DNA of 64,000 nucleotides. It comes from JAGNRR01 sp964409905 (GTDB lineage Bacteria; Bacteroidota; Bacteroidia; Chitinophagales; Chitinophagaceae). The DNA is taken from assembly GCA_964409905.1 (NCBI GenBank), contig CAYPET010000005.1, positions 1 through 64,000 on the forward strand, written 5' to 3'. This document shows positions 35,963 to 44,404 of the stretch, in pieces (the first letter of the stretch is position 1; each line of letters starts with the position of its first letter). Under the pieces are notes generated by a model. It did not search any database and was not told the origin of the DNA. It saw only the letters and a list, made by a program, of their open reading frames with translations. Both the position numbers and the translations under genes were made by a program.

Positions 35963-36211
35963 TTAGTTAGCAGTTTCTTCTGTAGCTTCAGTAGTTGCTT
36001 CAGGAGCAGCTTCTTCAGTAGTAGCTTCTTCAGTAGTAGCTTCAGCAGCTTCTTCAGTAGCTTCTACAGCCTCAGTAGCAGTTTCTTCAACGGCTTCAGC
36101 AGCAGTTTCAGTTGTTTCAACGGCTTCAGCAGCTGTGTTTTCAGCAGTTTCGCAAGAGGCGAAGATTCCAAGAGCCAAAGCGAAGATTGAGATTTTTACT
36201 AAATTTTTCAT
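35963..36211 (-). CDS. Small Glu/Ala/Thr-rich lipoprotein
   Basis: An 82-residue secreted lipoprotein. The signal peptide MKNLVKISIFALALGIFASC has the lipobox FASC, so Cys20 should be acylated. The mature part is almost only Glu, Ala, Thr and Val in short near-repeats (EEATTE, EAAEAVE, EATEE) and is probably disordered and acidic. No function is known. A degraded copy lies immediately downstream, and the gene diverges from an ECF sigma gene with a shared promoter motif, so it is a candidate target of that sigma factor. Confidence 0.8.
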   Translation of the reverse strand: MKNLVKISIFALALGIFASCETAENTAAEAVETTETAAEAVEETATEAVEATEEAAEATTEEATTEEAAPEATTEATEETAN

Positions 36212-36258
36212 TTGTATGTATTTATTTTAAAATGTACTCATTGATTACCCATTTTGTG

Positions 36259-36271
36259 AAAAGGTAACCCA
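36259..36271 (-). promoter_or_regulatory. GGTTACCTTTT motif upstream of the lipoprotein gene
   Basis: On the minus strand TGGGTTACCTTTT then CACAAAA, 48 bases before the start codon. The same 11-base core is found before the sigma gene, and a decayed version sits at the same distance before the pseudogene (about 35844-35863). Confidence 0.5.
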
Positions 36272-36467
36272 CTTTTTAAAACTTTTTTTAAAAATTATTT
36301 TTCAATGGCATTTCCATTCATTGATATTCAATATTATTTCAAAGAAAGGCTTGATTTAATGGGTTTTTGTATTGGGATACACATCATTGTATGATTGTCA
36401 CATTTACAACAGTTGTTATGTTTGCACATCAAATGGGATACGTATTGAAGGATTTTGAAATTTTTGA

Positions 36468-36478
36468 GGTTACCTTTT
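36468..36478 (+). promoter_or_regulatory. GGTTACCTTTT motif upstream of the ECF sigma gene
   Basis: GGTTACCTTTT, followed by ATCAAAC, 18 bases before the ATG of the sigma gene. It matches the motif in front of the divergent lipoprotein gene, which suggests a shared sigma or repressor specificity, perhaps autoregulation. Confidence 0.45.
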
Positions 36479-36495
36479 ATCAAACTAAGGAATAA

Positions 36496-37077
36496 ATGAG
36501 TGCGATTGATTTATTTGAACAGGATAATAAGTTGCTCCGATTGTTGTCAAACGGTGATACTCAGGCGTTCCGGTTGCTATACAAACAGTGTTTTCCACTA
36601 GTAAAACGGGCAGTGTTAAATATGAATGGTCAAATTCATGAAGCTGAAGATGTTTATCATGCTTCGCTTTTAGTTCTTTATTCTAAAGCAAAGGAGCCCG
36701 AATTTAAACTAACGTGCAAGATTTCAACTTTTTTGGTAGCTGTAGCCCGTAAAAAATGGTTGAAAGAATTAGAAAAGAAGAAAAGGCTCACTCAAAAAGA
36801 GCAGAATTATGCAATGATGCATAATAGCGCCGAAGTTGACAATTTAATTGATTGGAACTTGATCAATGAGCAGTCAAAGAAGAAGGATAAATTGAAATTG
36901 GCTCTGGAAAAACTTGGGTCGCCGTGTAAAGAAATTATTATTTCATTTTACATAAATGATTTAAGTATGAAAGAAATCGCAGATAGGTTTGACTATACTA
37001 ATGCCGACAATGCGAAAACGCAAAAGCATAAATGCCTGCAAAGGTTGAAAAAAATATTTTTTGAGATTAACAAGTAG
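36496..37077 (+). CDS. ECF-type RNA polymerase sigma factor
   Basis: A 193-residue sigma-70 family regulator of the Bacteroidota ECF type. Region 2 is at about residues 20-90 (FRLLYKQCFPLVKRAVLNMN, then AEDVYHASLLVLYSK). Region 4, with the helix-turn-helix, is LGSPCKEIIISFYINDLSMK to IADRFDYTNADNAKTQKHKC and ends with a basic RLKK. Region 1 and 3 are absent, as in ECF factors. The gene overlaps the following anti-sigma-like gene only in the longer, rejected start; true spacing is 7 bases, indicating cotranscription. Confidence 0.88.
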   Translation: MSAIDLFEQDNKLLRLLSNGDTQAFRLLYKQCFPLVKRAVLNMNGQIHEAEDVYHASLLVLYSKAKEPEFKLTCKISTFLVAVARKKWLKELEKKKRLTQKEQNYAMMHNSAEVDNLIDWNLINEQSKKKDKLKLALEKLGSPCKEIIISFYINDLSMKEIADRFDYTNADNAKTQKHKCLQRLKKIFFEINK

Positions 37078-37084
37078 TAGAAAA

Positions 37085-38152
37085 ATGAAAAACATAGAAA
37101 AAATTGAGCGGTATTTGCGTCAGGAAATGACTTTGGCTGAGCTAGAGGATTTTACCAATGCCTTAATTGGTGATGCAGAGTTGCAAAAAGAGTTAAGTGA
37201 GTACGAGGAAATTTTCGAAGCGCTTCAGCTTGAACGTGAAAGTGCTTTTGTATATAAACAAATTCAGTTAGCACGAGAACAAGAAGAAAGAACCACCGTG
37301 CATATTTATGACGCCTTAACAGTATATGTTGGTAAATATTGGCAAACTGCAGCAGTCGCAGCCAGCGTTGCACTCATTGCCTCAACGTTTACTTTTTTCG
37401 TTGCAAAAAAATCGTTCATTAAAAATAATAATCAGCGTATTATACAATTAGTAAATAGTGATTTGAATAAAATTAAAAAAACTCAGGCTGCATTACAGAG
37501 CGATTTGGAGGTAGTGAAAACTTCGGTCGTGCCTGATTATCCGTCAAATTATACAGGTACTGGTTTTGCAATTTCAAATGATGGATATGCTATTACCAAT
37601 CTTCACGTAATTGCGGGAGGTAAAAAGGTATTTCTATTTACACCCGACGGTCGTGGGCACAAATGTGATATAGTCCATAAGGATAGTCAGAACGACATTG
37701 CTGTGCTAAAAGTTAATGAGGACACTTTTAGTTTTTCAAAAGTTGGGTTGCCCTATAAGTTAAACAAGAACGCGGATTTGGCCGAGAAGGTATTTACACT
37801 GGGATATCCTAAAGATGAGGTTGTTTATAATGAAGGCTATGTCAGCTCATTGAATGGTAAAGATGGTGATACAACCAAATATCAATTGGAGTTGCCAAGT
37901 AGTCCTGGCGTTAGTGGTGCACCTGTGCTTGATCAGAGTGGAAATATCATTGGTATTATCAATAGCAAAGAATCCATGTCCAAGGGTATAACATATGCTA
38001 TTAAGTCGAATGTTGTAAGTGCGGTACTTGACTCGTTGAAAGGAGTCACCATTGATAAAGGGGCTTTTAATAAGAAAGGTTCAAATATGGCACGTACAAA
38101 TCAGCTGAAAAGCCTTACAGACTTTATTTTCATCGTGAAGGTATACAACTAG
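37085..38152 (+). CDS. Membrane anti-sigma-like protein fused to a trypsin/HtrA-like protease
   Basis: From ATG 37085 (MKNIEKIERYLRQEMTLAEL) the product has 355 residues. Residues 1-50 resemble the short anti-sigma N-terminus of Bacteroidota (IERYLRQEM-TLAELEDF). A membrane segment lies at about 87-107 (WQTAAVAASVALIASTFTFF). The C-terminal part (about 155-320) is a trypsin-like domain with His174 (NLHVIAGG), Asp204 (NDIAVL) and Ser277 (GVSGAP), plus the HtrA-style GTGFAISNDGYAITN entry. There is no PDZ domain. N-in, C-out topology follows if the first half faces the cytoplasm, placing the protease in the periplasm. The gene directly follows the sigma factor gene. Confidence 0.82.
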   Translation: MKNIEKIERYLRQEMTLAELEDFTNALIGDAELQKELSEYEEIFEALQLERESAFVYKQIQLAREQEERTTVHIYDALTVYVGKYWQTAAVAASVALIASTFTFFVAKKSFIKNNNQRIIQLVNSDLNKIKKTQAALQSDLEVVKTSVVPDYPSNYTGTGFAISNDGYAITNLHVIAGGKKVFLFTPDGRGHKCDIVHKDSQNDIAVLKVNEDTFSFSKVGLPYKLNKNADLAEKVFTLGYPKDEVVYNEGYVSSLNGKDGDTTKYQLELPSSPGVSGAPVLDQSGNIIGIINSKESMSKGITYAIKSNVVSAVLDSLKGVTIDKGAFNKKGSNMARTNQLKSLTDFIFIVKVYN

Positions 38153-38291
38153 TATTTCGGACTATATGTCATGGTATGAAATAAATAGCGCCATTATGGC
38201 GCTATATTTGTTGAAATCTGTCAAAAAATAAGTTTGAACATCAACTGGTATAATTATTTCGGTATTCAATATAGAATTAAAAAATAATATC

Positions 38292-38702
38292 ATGAGACAT
38301 TTAGTAAAAACAAATTTTGAACCCTTGTTTAAAAATTTTTTCGATTTAGAAACGCCCGCTTTTGGTAATAGTGAATTTATGCCTCCCGTTAATATTGCAG
38401 AAAACGAGCATGAATACCACTTGGAATTTTTTCTTGCCGGTTACAAGAAAGAAGACCTCAAGGTTAAATTAGAAAATGATCACTTAACGGTGAGTGCGCA
38501 ATCTTCAACTGAAAAAACTGAAGAAAACGAGAAAAAACACTATACCCGCAGAGAGTATATTTCTAAGGCTTTCAGTCGTTCATTTTATATACCGGAACAA
38601 ATAAAGGAAAAAGATATTCAAGCCCAATACGAAAATGGGATACTGACGCTTGTATTACCCAAAGCTGTAAAGCAGCAGGCTAAAGAGATTAGTATTAAGT
38701 AA
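38292..38702 (+). CDS. Small heat-shock protein, Hsp20/alpha-crystallin family
   Basis: A 136-residue holdase chaperone. The alpha-crystallin domain spans about 35-130: VNIAENEHEYHLEFFLAGYK, KVKLENDHLTVSA, and the family end motif ENGILTLVLPKA. The N-terminal arm is short, as in bacterial Hsp20. It follows the sigma-protease pair by 139 bases on the same strand. A candidate -33 (TTTG at 38234) is seen, but the -7 is not an exact TAnnTTTG match. Together the genes look like a stress cluster. Confidence 0.95.
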   Translation: MRHLVKTNFEPLFKNFFDLETPAFGNSEFMPPVNIAENEHEYHLEFFLAGYKKEDLKVKLENDHLTVSAQSSTEKTEENEKKHYTRREYISKAFSRSFYIPEQIKEKDIQAQYENGILTLVLPKAVKQQAKEISIK

Positions 38703-38720
38703 TTTGAACAAACCATAGAA

Positions 38721-38758
38721 AAAAGAAAAAAGTAGGCAATGGCCTACTTTTTTCTTTT
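38721..38758. terminator. Bidirectional terminator, hsp20 and phoU
   Basis: AAAAGAAAAAAGTAGGC (38721-38737) and its exact reverse complement (38742-38758) form a 17-bp stem around a 4-nt loop. The right arm overlaps the last codons and stop of the convergent phoU gene. Confidence 0.85.
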
Positions 38759-39418
38759 AGTGTCTTTTTTATGTTTTAATATTTCACCGTCTAAATAAAA
38801 AATCCAATCTTCGGCTATATTTTTTATATGGTCACCTATGCGTTCAACCTTCTTTATAGTGCTGAACAAATACAGCGCAGAGCCAATATTTGTAGGGTCT
38901 TCCTTCACCATTTTTTCAATTAAATCTGACGAATTTTTGTTGATTTTGTTTAGCTCACGATCTTTTTTAAATACTTGTCTGGGCAGTTCATTATTTTCAG
39001 ATTCTATTGAGACAATGACCATGTCCAACATGTTATAGGCAATATCATACATCTCTGCTATTCTTGATTTGTCTAAATATGCATAATCGATAGGGTCTTT
39101 TAAATCAAGTACATAGCTGGCAATGCTTTCGGCATAATCACCAATACGCTCGATGTCGGAGTTCATTTTCAAAAAACTAATTACGTATCGAAGATCACTA
39201 GCTACAGGGTTAAAAAGAGCAAAAATATTCTCACATTGTCTATCTATGGTTAGCTCCATGGCATTCACCCTTTTTTCTGAGTGTACAACCTCCTCAGCCA
39301 GTGCAACATCGTATTTTAAAAAAGCCTCACTACACTTCTCTAGCTGATTCAAAACCAGTTTCAGCATTACAATAACGGAATCCTTAATCTCCTTTAATTC
39401 TTGTTCTAGGTTGGTCAT
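38744..39418 (-). CDS. phoU: Phosphate uptake regulator PhoU
   Basis: A 224-residue all-helical protein that links the Pst transporter to phosphate signalling. Two PhoU repeats are visible; marks are DRQCENIFALFNPVASDLRY, MNSDIERIGDYAESIA and VERIGDHIKNIAEDWIFYLD, which carry the E-x-x-GD metal-binding pattern. It ends the pst operon, 22 bases after pstB. The Lys-rich C-terminus (KHKKDTKRKK) is encoded inside the terminator stem. Confidence 0.95.
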   Translation of the reverse strand: MTNLEQELKEIKDSVIVMLKLVLNQLEKCSEAFLKYDVALAEEVVHSEKRVNAMELTIDRQCENIFALFNPVASDLRYVISFLKMNSDIERIGDYAESIASYVLDLKDPIDYAYLDKSRIAEMYDIAYNMLDMVIVSIESENNELPRQVFKKDRELNKINKNSSDLIEKMVKEDPTNIGSALYLFSTIKKVERIGDHIKNIAEDWIFYLDGEILKHKKDTKRKK

Positions 39419-39440
39419 ATTTTTTTATAAATATAATTGT

Positions 39441-40205
39441 TTAACCGAATTTACCCGTGATATAATTCTCTGTGCGTTCATCCTTCGGTTTGGTAAAGAT
39501 AACCTTCGTGTCGTCGTACTCAATCAACTCACCCATGAGGAAAAAGGCAGTTTTATCACTGACTCTGCCTGCCTGATGCATATTGTGTGTTACGATAACG
39601 ATCGTATAATCTTTCTTAAGGTCATAAATTAACTCTTCAATTTTGGTGGTCGAAATGGGGTCTAAAGCAGATGCTGGTTCGTCCATTAAAATTACTTTAG
39701 GCTCTACAGCTAAAGTGCGGGCAATGCATAATCTTTGCTGCTGACCTCCGGACAAGCTTAGGGCATTCTTTTTTAAATCATCTTTCACTTCCTCCCAAAG
39801 TGCAGCTTGCCGCAGACTCTTTTCTACAACCTCGTCCAGCAAGGCACGCTTGTTTAAACCTTGAATTCGCAAGCCATAAACAACGTTTTCATAAATCGAT
39901 TTCGGAAACGGGTTTGGTTTTTGAAACACCATACCAACTTCTTTTCGAAGGTCCTCGATGCGTACTTTTTTCTTGTAAATATTCTTATTATCTATAATAA
40001 TTTCACCTTCTTTTCTAAATCCATCAATATAATCATTCATGCGATTTAGCAGTCTTAAGAATGTCGATTTTCCGCAACCTGAAGGGCCGATAAAGGCCGT
40101 TACAGAGTTTTCTTCCATTTTAAGGCTGATATCATGTAGCACCTTTTTTTCGCCGTACCATGCATCGACGTTTTTTGTCTCTATTTTTATTTTATCCTTG
40201 CCCAT
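39441..40205 (-). CDS. pstB: Phosphate ABC transporter ATPase PstB
   Basis: The ATPase of the high-affinity phosphate importer. ATG 40205 (MGKDKIKIETKNV) gives 254 residues; an earlier ATG at 40220 would overlap pstA by 11 bases and is less likely. Walker A is IGPSGCGKSTFLRLLNRM, the signature LSLSGGQQQRLCIA, and Walker B LMDEPASALDP, followed by the switch VTHNMHQAGR. The specific MVFQKPNPFPKSIYENV is typical of PstB. It is fourth in porin-pstS-pstC-pstA-pstB-phoU. Confidence 0.97.
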   Translation of the reverse strand: MGKDKIKIETKNVDAWYGEKKVLHDISLKMEENSVTAFIGPSGCGKSTFLRLLNRMNDYIDGFRKEGEIIIDNKNIYKKKVRIEDLRKEVGMVFQKPNPFPKSIYENVVYGLRIQGLNKRALLDEVVEKSLRQAALWEEVKDDLKKNALSLSGGQQQRLCIARTLAVEPKVILMDEPASALDPISTTKIEELIYDLKKDYTIVIVTHNMHQAGRVSDKTAFFLMGELIEYDDTKVIFTKPKDERTENYITGKFG

Positions 40206-40209
40206 AATT

Positions 40210-41067
40210 TTAAATACCAAACTTTCTGCGCGAACGGTTACGAAGATAAACTGCCAATCCGTTGAGCATAAATACTAATAAAAGTAAAACTAAAATTGCC
40301 GCCGCCGCATTCAACAAAAAGCCATGTTGTGGTCTAGACACCCAATTGAATATCTGCATGGGCAGCACCGTGAACTCGTCCATTGGAGATTTGGCAACAA
40401 AAGGTACATACGCCAATGCACCGATGACAATTAATGGAGCCGTTTCGCCAATGGCTCTTGCCAATGCCAGAATAACACCAGTAATAATGTTAGCTGAAGC
40501 AATTGGCAATACGTGATTCCAGATTGTTTGCCATTTAGTAGCCCCCAAGCCATAGGATGCCTCTTTAATAGATTTTGGTACAGCCTTGATGGCCTCACGA
40601 GTGGCAACAATTATTATTGGCAAGATAAGTAGCGCTAGTGTAAAGGCGCCAGCCAATAGTACGCCTCCTAATTTCATAAAGCGCACAAAAATCTGCAAAC
40701 CTATAATGCCATAGATAATACTGGGAACTCCGGCCAAATTGGAAATATTGATCTCCAATAAATTGCTCAGTCTGCCTTTTTTAGCATATTCTTCAAGGTA
40801 AACCCCGGCACCAACTCCAATGGGAATTACAATGATAGCTGTCAGGAAGAAAATCCAAATTGTCCCTGTCCAAGCAGGCAAAATACCTGCATTCTCCCAT
40901 TTTCGGGAAGGCAAGGATGTCAAAAAATCAATGCTTAACCGACCAATACCATCCGAAAAAATTTGAAATACAAAAAGCGCCAATAATACAAGGCCAAATA
41001 CCGTGGCAAAAATTCCAAAGTATCCGAACAATTTATCTTTTCGTCTATTCACTTTTGCCTTACTCAT
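40210..41067 (-). CDS. pstA: Phosphate ABC transporter permease PstA
   Basis: A 285-residue integral membrane permease with about six segments. PstA features are SLPSRKWENAGILPAWTGTI, LEEYAKKGRLSNLLEINISN and the EAA-type loop EASYGLGATKWQTIWNHVLP. Family length and order agree. It overlaps pstC by 8 bases (41060-41067), suggesting translational coupling. Confidence 0.96.
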   Translation of the reverse strand: MSKAKVNRRKDKLFGYFGIFATVFGLVLLALFVFQIFSDGIGRLSIDFLTSLPSRKWENAGILPAWTGTIWIFFLTAIIVIPIGVGAGVYLEEYAKKGRLSNLLEINISNLAGVPSIIYGIIGLQIFVRFMKLGGVLLAGAFTLALLILPIIIVATREAIKAVPKSIKEASYGLGATKWQTIWNHVLPIASANIITGVILALARAIGETAPLIVIGALAYVPFVAKSPMDEFTVLPMQIFNWVSRPQHGFLLNAAAAILVLLLLVFMLNGLAVYLRNRSRRKFGI

Positions 41068-41953
41068 ATTCTTGTCTGAATTTTTTATTTACCCAAAAGC
41101 TTATGTTGTTCAAGATAAATGTGAATACAAATAAGGCTAAACCGGCTGCAAAAATAGTATTATACTCAAGTGAGCCATGTTGTACATCACCCGAGCTAAC
41201 CTGAACAATATAGGATGTTATGGTTTGAATTGGCACTGTTGGGTCAAGCGTCAATTGGGGCTGTTGTCCGGCCGCTACCGCAACAATCATTGTTTCGCCA
41301 ATGGCTCTAGAGAAAGCCAAAATAATTGAAGCTAGGATACCTGAAGAAGCCGAAGGAATTAATACCCTAAAGGCTGTTTGTAGGCGGGTTGCACCCATAC
41401 CGTAGGAAGCTTGCCTAAGCGTGTTGGGAACAGCAAAAAGAGCATCTTCACCTAGTGAAGATATGAAAGGAATAATCATAATGCCCATTACCAATCCTGC
41501 CGAAAGCGAATTGAAACCTGAAATACTAGGCCAAATGGACTGCAGAAATGGTGTTACTACAACTAGGGCAAAAAAACCATAAACCACTGTAGGTACAGCG
41601 GCAAGTACTTCTAACAATGGTTTTACAGCTTTGCGAAAGCCTTTAGGAGCATATTCATTCAAGTAGATAGCAATAGTTAAACCCAAAGGTAAAGCAACCA
41701 AAAGTGCAATGACAGTAGTGAGCAGGGTGCCGGTGAGCAAGGGCAGAATACCAAAATGTTTCTCCGTAAATAGGGGCGTCCATTCTTTTTCGGTAAGAAA
41801 TTTTACAATAGAAACTTCTTTAAAGAAATAGTATGATTGGGACAATAACACCCAGATTATACCAATCGTTGTTAGCAAAGTGATAGCCGCACATACAAAA
41901 AGAAAAGCCTTAATCAGCTTTTCTTTTTGCTCTATGGAAATGAATTTCCTCAT
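41060..41953 (-). CDS. pstC: Phosphate ABC transporter permease PstC
   Basis: A 297-residue membrane permease, partner of PstA. It has LPLLTGTLLTTVIALLVALP, AIYLNEYAPKGFRKAVKPLL, VLAAVPTVVYGFFALVVV, and the EAA loop QASYGMGATRLQTAFRVLIP. It follows pstS by 24 bases in the operon. Confidence 0.96.
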   Translation of the reverse strand: MRKFISIEQKEKLIKAFLFVCAAITLLTTIGIIWVLLSQSYYFFKEVSIVKFLTEKEWTPLFTEKHFGILPLLTGTLLTTVIALLVALPLGLTIAIYLNEYAPKGFRKAVKPLLEVLAAVPTVVYGFFALVVVTPFLQSIWPSISGFNSLSAGLVMGIMIIPFISSLGEDALFAVPNTLRQASYGMGATRLQTAFRVLIPSASSGILASIILAFSRAIGETMIVAVAAGQQPQLTLDPTVPIQTITSYIVQVSSGDVQHGSLEYNTIFAAGLALFVFTFILNNISFWVNKKFRQEYE

Positions 41954-41977
41954 TCTGAAGATGTTAATATAGCAAAT

Positions 41978-42961
41978 CTATTCTGTTGTCTTCGTTGAAG
42001 AAAGGTTTTTTACAAAGTCAGCGAATTTTGTTTTCTGAGCAGCGTACTCCTCATCTTTAAGCGGGATATATCCTACTTCCGAAGCTAAACCTCCTGCATT
42101 GTCCAGGTAAAAATTAACGAACTTAATCACAAAGTCTTTTGCAGCGGCTGTGCTGTTTACGTATATAAATAGTGGGCGAGAAAGGGGTGCATAAGTGCCA
42201 TTTTTTACACTTTCCAAAGTAGGCAGTATGGGGCCATTCCCACCATCTACAGCTACGAGTTTCAATTTGTCCTTGTTGGCTTCGTAATAAGCCAAACCAA
42301 AAAAGCCCAATGCATATTTATTTCCAGAAACACCTGTAACTAAAATATTGTCATCCTCGCTAGCATTATAATCTGCACGACAACTGCCACTTTCACCCAC
42401 GATTGCTTCTGTAAAGTAGTCAAAAGTACCCGAAGCTGTCCCTGGGCCATAAAGTTCAATATTTTCGTTTGGCCAGTTAGGGCGAATTTGATTCCATTTC
42501 ATGATAACACCTTTTGCAGCCGGCTCCCATATTTTTTTTAGTTCGTCTACTGTAATGTCTGTAAGCCAGTCATTTTCGGGATTTGCAATTACTGCCAGCC
42601 CATCATAGGCGATGCTTAGCTCCAAATAGGAGATCTTGTTTTCTTTGCAAGCTTCTATCTCGATGTCTTTTATAGCGCGCGAAGCATTAGAAATGTCTGT
42701 TTCGCCACGAGAGAACTTTTTGAATCCTCCACCGGTGCCAGAAACACCAACTGTCACTTTTACGTCGGAGGCCTCTGCCCGATATTCTTCGGCAACTGCC
42801 TCTGTAATAGGAAATACAGTACTAGAACCATCGATTTTAATCTCTTTTACCGATTCGGAAGTGCTGACATTGCTGGTATTTTCATTCCCACATGACATGA
42901 AAAAAGTGCCTAAGCCCAATAAGGCGATAGATGCTAAGTTGATTTTATTTATTGTTTTCAT
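41978..42961 (-). CDS. pstS: Phosphate-binding lipoprotein PstS
   Basis: The substrate-binding protein of the Pst importer, 327 residues, acylated at the lipobox FFMSC (Cys about residue 24). PstS features are KIDGSSTVFPITEAVAEEYR, VGVSGTGGGFKKFSRGETDI and GPGTASGTFDYFTEAIVGE; these phosphate-contact loops look intact. It follows the porin gene by 70 bases and precedes pstC. Confidence 0.96.
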   Translation of the reverse strand: MKTINKINLASIALLGLGTFFMSCGNENTSNVSTSESVKEIKIDGSSTVFPITEAVAEEYRAEASDVKVTVGVSGTGGGFKKFSRGETDISNASRAIKDIEIEACKENKISYLELSIAYDGLAVIANPENDWLTDITVDELKKIWEPAAKGVIMKWNQIRPNWPNENIELYGPGTASGTFDYFTEAIVGESGSCRADYNASEDDNILVTGVSGNKYALGFFGLAYYEANKDKLKLVAVDGGNGPILPTLESVKNGTYAPLSRPLFIYVNSTAAAKDFVIKFVNFYLDNAGGLASEVGYIPLKDEEYAAQKTKFADFVKNLSSTKTTE

Positions 42962-43031
42962 TATTTAAAAATTAAAAGTAATTATTTGATTACGAACATT
43001 TGAATTTTTATGTTGCCTGTATATTAATTTT

Positions 43032-44342
43032 TTAGAAATGTACATCAAGTTGTGTTCTGAAAAGGAGGCCATCATCCTCTCCGGCTATTTGATTGTAGGT
43101 TATGTCTGCTTGCAGTTTTAATTTATGGTCAACAAAATAAGCGTTAAAACCCAAGGTGTACTGGTTTTCATCGCTGCCCCGCTGCATATTCACCGTGGTG
43201 TAGCGCCCTACAAGTTCTATATCTCCAATTTTTGAATCACTGCCTTGTTTTTTAAAGACACCCTTGCCGTTTTTGTTTAACATAATTCCCGCTTGCAGGT
43301 TAAGGCCATTTCCGGTAACAAATCTGCCCACTGTATCAATACCTGTCGGGCGTAGCACCTCAACTTCAGGGGTATTATCTTTTGTTTTGCGGCTTGCATA
43401 CTCTCCCATAAATGAGAAACGCTTGTATTTCACAGCAGCATCGGCAAAAAATGTGTTCAATTGTTCGCCATAATAATTGCCGTTTTGATCTTTTATAAAA
43501 GAGCCTAATTGCCCGCCGGTTCTTACAGCATTATTATTTATGTCATAAGCCAAACCTATCATAGCTTTTGGCTTATTGTAATATACTAAGGCCGAGCCAA
43601 CATAGTCATCTCCATCGCCTTTAAACATACCAAAGGGTAGAAATTCTACTCTTCCTGTATAATTATACCCTCCATAAGATCCTCTGGTAACATTTCGGCC
43701 TTCCCCTTGGCTGAAAGCAAACTTTTCTTTCATGATAAAGTTGCCAGCTACTTTGTGTTTATTCCAAATTTGAATTCCCAGGTCACGGTCAATATTAAAT
43801 TCAGCATTAACTATCGAGCGCTCAACTAATTGTAAATTACCGGATGATATTACCCGTTCAATATTGCCCGGCAATTTACCTTGGCCAAAACGAACAAACA
43901 TTCCATAAAAATCTGTTTCTGAATGAGTATTGACATTTGAATTAGCATAAGCAAATAATCGATAATCGGCATAAGCATCCAGAACAAGGTTGCTGGCATT
44001 ATGCATTTCACGAGTAACAGCTCCGTCAGCCATATCCCGATTAGTAAGGGCCAGCTCAATTTTCCATGCCAAACGGGGCGTATAAGCAAATCCGTCAAAT
44101 TTTAATCGTGACCGTCTGATGAGGAACCGTGAATTGTGATCAGTAATATTTGCTAAATTGTCATTGGGCAAATTCCAACTACCTTCATATAGATTTTGAA
44201 ATCGAAAGCCGAACTTTATGTGAAAAGATGAATCTGCACCATAAAAATTTAGTCCTTTGCCGAATTGTGCGGCCGCATGCTGTGCAAAGCTGTTGATAGT
44301 AAAAAACAACAGCAACATGCTGAGTGTGGTGATTTTTTTCAT
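43032..44342 (-). CDS. Phosphate-selective porin (OprO/OprP family)
   Basis: A 436-residue outer-membrane beta-barrel that admits phosphate, from ATG 44342 (MKKITTLSMLLLFFTINSFA, then Q). A longer start at 44366 is ruled out because that ATG lies inside the -7 promoter element. The porin family shows GLNFYGADSSFHIKFGFRFQ, IRRSRLKFDGFAYTPRLAWK, SNVNTHSETDFYGMFVRFGQ and RTQLDVHF at the end (terminal Phe). It heads the phosphate operon and carries a PhoB-type repeat upstream. Confidence 0.9.
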   Translation of the reverse strand: MKKITTLSMLLLFFTINSFAQHAAAQFGKGLNFYGADSSFHIKFGFRFQNLYEGSWNLPNDNLANITDHNSRFLIRRSRLKFDGFAYTPRLAWKIELALTNRDMADGAVTREMHNASNLVLDAYADYRLFAYANSNVNTHSETDFYGMFVRFGQGKLPGNIERVISSGNLQLVERSIVNAEFNIDRDLGIQIWNKHKVAGNFIMKEKFAFSQGEGRNVTRGSYGGYNYTGRVEFLPFGMFKGDGDDYVGSALVYYNKPKAMIGLAYDINNNAVRTGGQLGSFIKDQNGNYYGEQLNTFFADAAVKYKRFSFMGEYASRKTKDNTPEVEVLRPTGIDTVGRFVTGNGLNLQAGIMLNKNGKGVFKKQGSDSKIGDIELVGRYTTVNMQRGSDENQYTLGFNAYFVDHKLKLQADITYNQIAGEDDGLLFRTQLDVHF

Positions 44343-44363
44343 TCTAACTGGTTTAATCTGCCG

Positions 44364-44371
44364 CAAAAGTA
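44364..44371 (-). promoter_or_regulatory. -7 element of the phosphate operon
   Basis: Minus-strand TACTTTTG, an exact TAnnTTTG match. No -33 TTG is seen at 19-21 bases, as expected for a promoter that needs an activator. Confidence 0.55.
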
Positions 44372-44404
44372 TTCGTACAGATTGCGCCTAAGTCATTTTG
44401 AATA

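Noticed and set aside
35582..36211. Contingency or phase variation between the two lipoprotein copies
   Set aside because: The repeats are too short and the A-run of 4-5 is not a typical slippage tract; duplication and decay explains the facts.
44342..44366. Longer start for the phosphate porin
   Set aside because: The upstream ATG falls inside an exact TAnnTTTG promoter element, so it cannot be translated from that transcript.
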